Assembly: GCA_903813345.2 (NCBI GenBank) | Contig: CAIIXF020000003.1 | Span: 3,006,109 to 3,070,108 of the forward strand | Direction: 5' to 3' | Length of the DNA: 64,000 nt | Source of the DNA: Owenia fusiformis | Lineage: Eukaryota; Annelida; Polychaeta; Sabellida; Oweniidae | Shown: positions 55,687 through 64,000 of the stretch, one piece after another | How the letters are laid out: every line of letters starts with the position of its first letter | Numbering within the stretch: the stretch's first letter is position 1 | The notes under the pieces: model-generated | The model's database searches: none | The model's input: only the letters and a program-made list of their open reading frames with translations | Told to the model about the DNA's origin: nothing | Program-made: the position numbers and the translations under genes

Positions 55687-56225
55687 CTATATACGAGTAG
55701 ACATTTTTCTATTTCTAAAATCCTGTGTAGATTTGAACCACTTTGGGCTTATTGCAGTCTCATCCCAACCCCACCGATACACCAAACTACAGTAGTTCTT
55801 TAAAATGTTACCCACCGGGCTAAAACTGCGTGCACACGGATTGGACGTAGTAGCATTATACAGCCATTTTTTGCAAAATTCTTGGACGTGCGGTAATGTA
55901 AAAGTAGTCCAGTACATCTTGCCTGTGGACAATTTGCTGGCGACCATTCCGTTCTGCAATAAGACAGAATGATTAAGTATTAAATGGACGTACGAAGAAC
56001 GGAATTGCTGTACTTCCATCTAACAAAGGAGCATGTGTTACGATGTTGTCCAGGTAATCCCTGTTGGTCACGTGGTCAATTTTAGAAAACCAAGGTTTGT
56101 GGTATCGTTATTAGACTATTTGAATTTCTCTTGGGTCTCTCTACAGTCAGTTATTTCATACTTTTGGGCGAAGTAGTACAATAAACGATTATACAGATCA
56201 ACAACTGCTGCCGCGTCTTGAAGAA
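55687..56225 (-). CDS. Unidentified gene fragment, three short exons
   Basis: Three minus-strand exons join in frame: 56225-56162 (LQDAAAVVDLYNRLLYYFAQ), 56060-55994 (DYLDNIVTHAPLLDGSTAIP, FF) and 55953 onward (NGMVASKLSTGKMYWTTFTL, PHVQEFCKKWLYNATTS). Joins are AA|GTATGA to CCAACAG|G (phase 2) and TTC|GTACGT to TTATTGCAG|AAC (phase 0). The second intron is only 40 bp but has a pyrimidine tract and a TACTTAA-like branch site. Exon 3 may stop at 55687 or leave through a GTGGGT donor earlier. Stops in the introns are skipped exactly by splicing, which favours a real coding origin. I do not recognise the family. It may be the 3' part of a gene extending to the right, or a relic. Confidence 0.45.
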
Positions 56226-56727
56226 CTGGAGAAGGAAATGTGCATCATGGTACGTTCAAATTAATAAAGAATCTAAATTTAGAACTCAGCGATTTGTAGG
56301 TGATTTAAAACACAAGGTTCTTGACAATGTGATTGAACCGAAATGCATTTAATGATATCATCCAAGAGACGAATGAATTTGAAAAATTAAATACAGTATC
56401 AAAAAAGTTTTAAAATTCATGCAGAAACTTCTTCGCAAGAGTAAAATCTAGGTCTCAACATTTAACACTTAAACATGCATAAGCAACCCCTTGGCAGGCT
56501 TCTTAGCAGTATTTTTTCTATCACAACGTCATATTTCCCTTATTGCAGTTGAGCACTCTTACATTATGTTTAGTAAAATTATATAGCATGAATAGTTCCT
56601 CATTGGTCAGAAATCGATAATGCATTGCTTGCTATGTGGGAATGAAAGAGTTAAAACTATTATGTTGGTGTTACAGAGTAGCCTTGCGATGCTGTGAACT
56701 ATTATTTGGGAATAAAGAAAAATATAT

Positions 56728-56796
56728 ACAGGGTGCCCATAACGTCACTTTACGATTACAAAAGTATGTGTAAAGTGTAGAGATGGATACCCTGTA
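56728..56796. mobile_element. 69 bp micro-element, copy 1
   Basis: TACAGGGTGCCCATAACGTC at the left, GGATACCCTGTA at the right, with an internal CTTTAC/GTAAAG pair. It is the same length and structure as the copy at 63396-63464. Confidence 0.65.
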
Positions 56797-56976
56797 CTTC
56801 TGTTAGTTGGGATTGCATATCTTAGAGCATGTGTGTAGTAAGTGCGTGATCAATTTATCTTTTAGCTAAATTGATATCCAAATCTATCCGGAGTGAAACT
56901 TTAGAACTATTTAATTGATGTACCCAGTTGCTAGGACTAGCACCTGACTTGTTACGTATTTCTAAGTATATCTAAG

Positions 56977-57623
56977 TACACTCCCTCCCATAAGTTTAGC
57001 AGCGGGTGTCCTCTTTTTGGGTCACGTGGTAACCCTGTTTATGCGTGGTGAACTATGAAAATCATCAAATTTGTCATCAATTTGCGAAATATTGTAATGA
57101 AGGGAAAAAATTAGGATTCAAACATTGACAAGCGTTGCTATGCAATGCAATTCAATGAAAACATCCGGTTGCTATAGACTATAGACAACATTGACAAGCG
57201 TTGCTATGCAAACCAATGAAAACATCCGGTTGCTATAGACTATAGACAACATTGACAAGCGTTGCTATGCAATTCAATGAAAACATCCGGTTGCTATAGA
57301 CTATAGACAACATTGACAAGCGTTGCTATGCAATTCAATGAAAACATCCGGTTGCTATAGACTATAGACAATATTGACAAGCGTTGCTATGCAATTCAAT
57401 GAAAACATCCGGTTGCTATAGACTATAGACAACATTGACAAGCGTTGCTATGCAATTCAATGAAAACATCCGGTTGCTATAGACTAAAGACAACATTGAC
57501 AAGCGTTGCTATGCAAACCAATGAAAACATCCGGTTGCTATAGACTATAGACAACATTGACAAGCGTTGCTATGCAAACCAATGAAAACATCCAATTGCT
57601 ATAGACTTATGAAGGGTAGTGTA
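56977..57623. mobile_element. Tc1-type MITE copy 6, swollen by a minisatellite
   Basis: TACACTCCCTCCCATAAGTT to GACTTATGAAGGGTAGTGTA. The family interior GATTCAAACATTGACAAGCG is present once in relatives but has expanded here into the 61 bp array at 57121-57606. Confidence 0.85.
57121..57606 (+). repeat. 61 bp minisatellite, eight copies
   Basis: Unit starts are 57121, 57187, 57248, 57309, 57370, 57431, 57492 and 57553; after the first, spacing is exactly 61 bp. Each unit has AACATTGACAAGCGTTGCTA and AACATCCGGTTGCTATAGAC. Two variants alternate at GCAATTCAATG / GCAAACCAATG. The repeats are contiguous, with no spacers. Confidence 0.95.
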
Positions 57624-58120
57624 TTTTGTGTATGTATGTAAGCGGTTGTAAACACAAATGTCAAAGAGGGAAAGATCAAAGAGCGTGTTACTTGAAAATA
57701 CAGCGAGATAAGGAAACATCGGAGAATGCAAACAATACAAAGGAAAACAAATTCACAATATCCCAAACGATGTAATACACAAAAAGCTAAGCTCTCCTGG
57801 TCATACAATTTGAGAATCAATATCTCCATTCGCAAACACGAGACTAATGGGGTAGGGAGACATAAAAATCGGATAACAAGTGTTACAAGATTACTGTGCC
57901 AAGGTTGGTCGACATTTGAAGTTCACATCAAAACAGCGTCAGTCAGGCCATGAAAATAAATAGTGTTAAGTAAACTATGACCCCCTTTTCAATGGAATTT
58001 TATTTCAATTTGAATTTGAAGACTAGTTCAACTATTATTAAAGGTCTCACGCAGACCCCCCCCCCCTCCATTGAAAATATAATTTATGATGACTTAAAAT
58101 TGTTTGATATTTTTAAAGGT

Positions 58121-58518
58121 TAACTTTAATTGTTTGGCCTTTAATTTTCCCGCCCTTCAAGAAGTAGAAGTTAAAACGGGAAATGTTTCTCAAAATGTTT
58201 TTAGATCATCAAATACTCTACATTTCAAAATATTGTATTATTCAGTATTCAGACATTAGATGCGATAGCATGTTTGTCACTTTGACTACATTCATGAGCC
58301 TTTTTCAAAATTCATCAGTTAACTTTAATTGTTTGGCCTTTAATTTTCCTGCCCTTCAAGGAGTAGAAGTTAAAACGGGAAATGTTTCTCAAAATGTTTT
58401 TAGATCATCAAATACTCTACATTTCAAAATATTGTATTATTCAGTATTCAGACATTAGATGTGATAGCATGTTTGTCACTTTGACTGCATTCATGAGCCT
58501 TTTTCAAAATTCATCAGT
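58121..58518 (+). repeat. 199 bp tandem duplication
   Basis: Units 58121-58319 and 58320-58518 differ at only a handful of bases (for example CCCGCCC against CCTGCCC). Open frames here just repeat the same translated block and have no known domain. Confidence 0.95.
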
Positions 58519-58744
58519 CTTTTTCTCTCACAATTTATGTCTAAATAAGGCAATATTGTTTGATAACATCGGGTAAGAGAAAATAAGTGAAAGTGGTTAT
58601 AAACTTTTCGTCCTTTCCTGAAGCTGAATATTCAACCCGGGATTTTCAACAGGACAAACCTTTATTTTGTAATTCAAATGGAAAATCTGGACAAAAGTCC
58701 GGGCACTATATGTTTGTACTCGGGGTTGTATGAGATCAGCAACA

Positions 58745-59026
58745 CAGGTGCATCGTGTTACCATCGATATTAGCTCGTTTATCTTGAGTTTTCGGACACA
58801 TAAAGGGGGTTCTATGTATATGTATCCATATGTATACAGGGGGCTGTACGAGGCCTGCCTGGCAGGTGCGTCGTGTTTCGATCGATATTAGCTCGTTTAT
58901 CTTGAGTTCCCATACATATGCAGGGGGTTGTATGTATATATTCATATGTAAACTGGGGGCTGTACGAGACCCGCCTGGCAGGTGCATCGTTTTACCATCG
59001 ATATTAGCTCGTTTACCTTCAGCGTA
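58745..59026 (+). repeat. 117 bp tandem repeat, 2.4 copies
   Basis: CAGGTGCATCGTGTTACCAT and ATATTAGCTCGTTTATCTTG recur at 58745, 58862 and 58979. GGGGGCTGTACGAGGCC lies between them. Confidence 0.9.
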
Positions 59027-59194
59027 GATAAACGTATAAGAAATTAGTTTTCTAAATATGATACATCGCGATTAATCAGGAAGGCATTTCATAATATTAA
59101 AGAATGAATACGATATGATAGATCTATTATTGAATGCATTTTATGTTGTTGTTATTTATTATGTTTTAATACTCGAAGAAAAGAGACTAACCCA

Positions 59195-59290
59195 CCCTAG
59201 GTCCCGAGGGTAGATATATTATATTGGCCAAGGGATAATCCCAATATCCTGACCCAACTATAGGATGATCTGTTTTTCCGGTTAACAGTA
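59195..59290. repeat. Single arm of the 25.8 kb hairpin family
   Basis: GGTCCCGAGGGTAGATATAT and GGGATAATCCCAATATCCTG match one arm of the hairpin at 25751-25892. The second arm is missing. Confidence 0.7.
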
Positions 59291-59608
59291 TGCGAACGTT
59301 ACAAAAGAAAACCAATACAGGAACAGCGGACGTTATTGTACTGTTAATTGTACATCTCAATGTAGCAGTTTCTAAATATACAAAAATTACCAGACCATGG
59401 TTCTACCCTGCGTGCAGAGTCTAGTTAAGCTACTGAAGTCAAACGAATGCAAAGGGTACCGTGGTTCTTTAATGGGCCATCCCTTGACGGGGGAGTAATA
59501 TCCATATTTACACTTGTAGTATACTAAATAATTACGGAACAACCAGGATATCGCGATTGGAATATTTATCTACATGTTCAATATACATCATCTTGTTTCA
59601 CCGGGCTA

Positions 59609-59840
59609 CAAAGAGGATTGATAGCCATTCAAATTCGATCTTCCTTTACCTGGAATAGAAAAACTGGTAACAAAATATTCCAATATTGAAAACTAGCACA
59701 CAGAAGTTTGAATATTATCAATAATCGTACAGACTAGATATTTGGTCCCCAAGATGAAATTAAATATTGTTAAATCGTTCCATGCCATGCAACGGAAGAT
59801 TGAGTTTGGGTGATGGCTGCAAATCCAATTCCAGTACCTA
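59609..59840. mobile_element. Degenerate relative of the MITE at 18413
   Basis: AGAGGATTGATAGCCATTCA at the left and GATGGCTGCAAATCCAATTC at the right are inverted. CCATGCAACGGAAGATTGAG corresponds to CCAGGCAACGGGGTATCGAG of the first copy. Confidence 0.6.
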
Positions 59841-59899
59841 AGTTGCTAGAAATCGATTTAACATCAAAGCTTTACCCCCTCCACTCCTGCTTTATCTTT

Positions 59900-60062
59900 A
59901 CACCCCCCCCCCACCCCCTACACAAGGAACTGAAAATCTCCATTTTGATTTCTTATCAAAGCTTGTTTGGCGATTGACGGAATCAACATTAGAAGTGTTA
60001 AAATTCTGAGCAATTGTATTAAGGAAGAAAAATAAGATTCAACCATTGAGAGTCCCACCATT
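59900..60062. mobile_element. Relic interior of a Tc1-type MITE
   Basis: GGCGATTGACGGAATCAACA and AATAAGATTCAACCATTGAG resemble interiors of copies 2 and 6. The left end is replaced by C-runs and the right part is cut where the SINE-like segment begins. Confidence 0.4.
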
Positions 60063-60064
60063 GT

Positions 60065-60300
60065 AAGTCATGGTTGTGATGCCAATGTTGGTGTGAGAGA
60101 GTCAGTCGGCTCCGGGAGGTTTTGGGTTCGATTCCCACCAAGGTGAAGTGACTTTTCACATCAACCCTTAGCATAGGATTTGATCCTATGTATTCAGATT
60201 AATTGATCCGCTATAAAATGAGAACCTTTGAGTACCAAACGTTGCAGAGAAAGGTGGTTCCGGGCAGGTATTGGGTTGGGGTAAAACTGCACTATACAGG
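60065..60300 (+). repeat. SINE-like segment with polymerase III B box
   Basis: GTTGGTGTGAGAGAGTCAGT could be a diverged A box and TTTGGGTTCGATTCCCACC matches the tRNA T-arm/B box. No acceptor stem forms. The body continues to a GGGTTGGGGTAAAACTGC segment. Confidence 0.45.
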
Positions 60301-63179
60301 GGTCCGATTCACAGACGATTTTGTTATATGTTAACATGAAACTTAGTGTAGTTATCAGGAATTGTAACTACATTGAATCTCATATTGGTCCCGAAAAGGA
60401 GGAATGCGCGTTGAATAGGCTGCCATTTTTGTATTGTGTTCGTTCATTTTTTGGGATGGTTGGGTTTGATTCATTATTACCGACCGCCATACATGTCAAC
60501 TACTCATTTTGGTAGAATTCTGTTCTACTTTTTGATCTGTAGAAATTGTACGTTTGGAAATTTCGACGCACTGAGAAAAAGCCAAGGTACCCTTTGAAAG
60601 GAGGTTCTATCAAATTATGGTCCTATATATACATATGGTGACCTCTTTCCCTTAACATCTTATACACATTCGGGGCCAGTAAGGGGCTTTAAGAAGGGTG
60701 ACCATAATCCCTGGGGGACCATAATTTCTTTTACACCGGGCATAGCCAAAGTCATAATTCACGGTGCCCATGTTTCGATCACAAACTGCGTGCCTAAGAA
60801 CATTGCATCATTTAAGTTGGAGTCTGTATTTTGAAACGTAATTTAAAGACATTTATCCTGCATTGTCTTCTTGTTCAATGCGTTCATTCTGTGGCGAATA
60901 TACGAATCTTGCAAATACTAGCAAAAACTATGTGCAAATGAATCTAAGTTTTAAAACATAAGCAGATTAATGGCACTTTCGTCACTGATTTAACGGGAAT
61001 TTATACGTAAATCGATCTAGCACTTTAAACATAAATGACAATTACTTTAGACTCGTTTTATATTTAATTCCTTACACATTTATCATGTATAATTCAAAAT
61101 ATTTCGAGATAAAACAGATAATCAGGAGATTAAAAAGAAATAAATCACAAACTGCGCGCCTAATTTAGCCAGAAATTACAAACTGTGCGCATTCACTATT
61201 AAAACTACATATTATCATTGGAATTTCTACAGAGGCACGTGTAGGTGTTTTTCATGTAGCTTTGGAAATTTTGCTTTATCGTCAGATTTTATGAGATTTT
61301 CATATTGAAAGTCAAAATGTATAATAGAAGTGACAATTAAGTTGGGAACGAAAAAAACTTTTATTTTCAGATCACCATCTCATAGTGTTTCAATTATGGG
61401 GTTCTACTATTAGACACATATCTGCCTTGTATGGCGCTTATGGTTTCTAATAATACAAAACAAGCTTGGATAGGCAAGCAGTTTGGAAATATTAGGCACG
61501 CAGTTTGGGAAATACATGTGAATTAAATCACGTTTATGGCGTATTATCGTTTTGAACACAAACTTTGCTGCTTTAATCAGATGGAGTGATCCTATATATT
61601 CTAGCATACACAGACACAATGGCTGAATAAACGGCAAATGACGATAAAAAGACATAGATATAACTTTACACTGTAAATTTTGAACACAGAAGTTACTTAA
61701 GATCCTTATATTGAGATAACTAGGTTTACATCGGGAAAAACATTGAGTACTATGAGTAAATTAAGTTCATCTTCACAGAATGGTACTAACATTAGAACTA
61801 GACTAACCTTGTATTTTTCGTATTTTGGCTCTTTTTGGAGTCGTGTCCTCCCCGTCTCACATTTTGAAATATGCGCGCAGTTTGTCAGAGTTTCAAACTG
61901 CGTGCCTAGTAGACACGCTGCTTGACATGGGCATCGTGTAATTGTGAAAATGAATATATCAACGACCAAATTTCATCCAGATCCCAATATTTCTTGAGGA
62001 TCATGTACACACGTTTTACCAAAATACTCTAATTTGACCCGTGGCCTCAAGTACAGGGTGGTCTTATCACACCCCACAACCGACCACCTTTGGAGATCTG
62101 ATACCCTGTAACTAAGATAATATTAATATGTATACGTAAACATGAACCTAGTATAGTATAATCGCGTATGCATCTTCGAATTAATACATGAATTTAAAGG
62201 GATTATGCTAAATAAATCAGTTTATGAACTAAGGCCATTCAGTTTGCGTTTTAGCCCTATGTTTATAATATAAGCCATCCTCAGATTAACAATTTCTGGG
62301 CCATGTTGAGAGTTTCATTTATGTATACTAACCCCCCACCCCCTCCCCCATTCAAACTTTTCTATTGAATATCATTTGTTAAAGCATAAGTTATATTTTT
62401 CCTCAATTACTAGTTTAGTTGGTGATTTTGATATTTCTAAGGTCGCCAAGCATAAATATTTGTTATTATAGGCAAGCTGGTTTTGCCGATTTTTGATATT
62501 TTTGAACTCTTCAATGAAGAGAAGGCCTGGTCTGAATTATCATCATCGGAAAACAGTTGCATACATTAATAGACCTCGTTTATCCAAAAATGATTCCACA
62601 ACGCTAACATGCAAGCATTGGAAACAGATGTTGTATCCTAATGAAGGTGATTTACAACAAGGGTGTCAAGGACACAGGGCTCTATCAGAAAAGGGCGTCG
62701 TCCTTCCCCGGGAATGAAGCAATATACTGAACGAAATCAAATTCATATATACAGACAATATACGAACATTTAATTAATGAATTTGCGACCGCGGCACATG
62801 CTCTTGTGTCAGCTACGGATGTACATTGCCTAAAATGAGATTACGATCCATGACGTTGAATTGGCTACCTACTGCGAATACCTGGATAAAAAGAAGGTTT
62901 TTAAAAAAACTGATTATAGCTATGTCTAATAATATAAGCATAAAACAGGTGTCGACATCATCTGTTATGCCTGTTACCGAATTTCGTCTGGTTGAACAGA
63001 TTATATAAATAGATAATATATACGAGCTAAAAATTGTTGAAGCATTCGTATAGGTATATGAAAGCGAATATACATTGCATAAATTCCTTTTCTAAATTAC
63101 AAAAACGGAGATAGCATTTGTAAGTCAGTTAGCAACTTGGCATGCCTTTATGCTTCATGCTATAATCATCATGTGATAG
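60301..63179. other. No supported gene; dispersed short repeats
   Basis: It includes seven copies of a CAAACTGCGTGCC motif (60781-61908) and a 59 bp CAGGGTG-ended unit (62052-62110). Frames at 62493-62717 and 62826-63008 show no domain or splice support. Confidence 0.5.
62052..62110. repeat. 59 bp micro-element with TACAGGGTG ends
   Basis: TACAGGGTGGTC at the left and GATACCCTGTA at the right, with a central mirrored CCACAACCGACCACC-like segment. Confidence 0.5.
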
Positions 63180-64000
63180 TACACTCCCCTCGAAGAGTGT
63201 GGCAACCCTCAACTGAAATCATTTGTCCTCAAATTGAAGTGTACGAGGATTAAACCAAATAATATATGGCGTGCTTAAATATATAACCTCCGAACAAAGA
63301 CATATATTTTTTGTCTTTGCTCTGAACTAGTAATACTACACTGAAAAGTAGGGCAAACATGACTCCCAATTAACATTTTCTACTTTAAACAATTGTACAG
63401 AGTGTCCATACAGTCTCTTTACAATCACCGAGTCTGTGTAAAGTGGAAAGATAAACACCCTGTAATACTTTGATGACCTTTGTGAAAATCGCCACATAGA
63501 CGTTGCCAAACTTATTAAAGGGGCAACAAGGCCTGTAGAGAGAAAATAGGAAAATGTTAACTTGTAATTCTGAGCTATCAGGGCAACATTTTGGGTGAAC
63601 ATCTTCTTTGACATACTTATTTTCTGAAAATGTATGGATAAACTATCAATTTCAGCATTAAGAAGTGTAAATTCAGTTCAAAGCTTCAAAAAGGGGAAAT
63701 CCTCTTTTATATTTTTAGGATTCACCATGTTTCAAGAGGAATATCAGCTGATATAATGTTTATCTAGGGGGTTTCTGTGTAGGTAATAAATATAGATGTA
63801 AGTTTTGATAAAATATCAAAACTTAAAGGACGATTCTCGGTTTGGAGAACAGTCTCCTGGGCTAATAATTTTTTTCATGAAAAATATAGAAATATTACCC
63901 TAATTAAACTATGAATATTCAAAAGAGGACATTTAATTCTACAAGATGTAAAAATAACAAATTGGTCTGAAGCAGGGATAACGCTCAATTAGACCGATTC
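63180..64000. mobile_element. Tc1-type MITE copy 7, running off the window
   Basis: It starts TACACTCCCCTCGAAGAGTG. From about 63860 it follows the interior of copy 5 (GAATATTCAAAAG.GGACAT, CAGGGATAACG), so the right terminus should lie just beyond 64000. A 69 bp micro-element is nested at 63396. Confidence 0.75.
63396..63464. mobile_element. 69 bp micro-element, copy 2
   Basis: TACAGAGTGTCCATACAGTC at the left, ATAAACACCCTGTA at the right, with an internal CTTTAC/GTAAAG pair. It aligns end to end with 56728-56796. Confidence 0.65.

Noticed and set aside
57121-57606. CRISPR-like regular repeat array
   Set aside because: The 61 bp units are contiguous with no unique spacers, the context is animal DNA, and the array lies inside a MITE.
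58183-58576. Repeated open frames suggesting a duplicated small protein
   Set aside because: They come from a nearly identical 199 bp DNA duplication with no domain or codon signature.

Overview
This is an AT-rich eukaryotic nuclear window, almost certainly from an invertebrate animal. Genes are split by GT..AG introns, intergenic space is long, and much of the DNA is DNA transposons, MITEs, minisatellites, a tRNA-derived SINE head and a Penelope-like fragment. A PAN/apple plus fibrinogen-like secreted protein and a calmodulin-like EF-hand protein suit a marine invertebrate. Lophotrochozoan is my guess and is not proven.

Layout. 1-9.4 kb: element A (1059-9386), a large DNA transposon with ~580 bp inverted termini built of ~145 bp sub-repeats. 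It carries one long minus-strand gene cut by three frameshifts, each at or near an A/T homopolymer. The encoded protein has an N-terminal Cys/His module, an unplaced core that may be a transposase, and a C-terminal region with the acidic motif series of FEN1/XPG-type PIN nucleases. 11.7-17.9 kb: element B (11722-17904), a non-coding element with ~590 bp inverted termini and a 5-bp AGTAT target duplication. It holds a ~10-copy minisatellite, and its left terminus is split by a 703 bp palindrome.

20.2-23.1 kb (minus): a two-exon gene for a secreted PAN/apple and fibrinogen-like protein of 323 residues. 25.2-26.8 kb: a snap-back element with nested palindromes and a 45 bp minisatellite. 26.9-28.0 kb: a decayed Tc1/mariner element with D37D-type transposase remains.

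28.8-37.3 kb (minus): a calmodulin-like gene. Three constant 3' exons follow two alternative 107 bp second exons and two alternative ATG-bearing exons. Splice phases fit only if one exon of each pair is used, so up to four N-lobe variants could share one C-lobe. A TATA-containing promoter with a non-coding exon near 54.2-54.3 kb may be the 5' end, across a 17 kb intron.

37.3-64 kb: mostly repeats. These include at least seven Tc1-type MITE copies ending TACACTCCCCTCCATAAGTT, two 69 bp micro-elements, several hairpins, tandem duplications, and a small unidentified minus-strand gene candidate at 55.7-56.2 kb.
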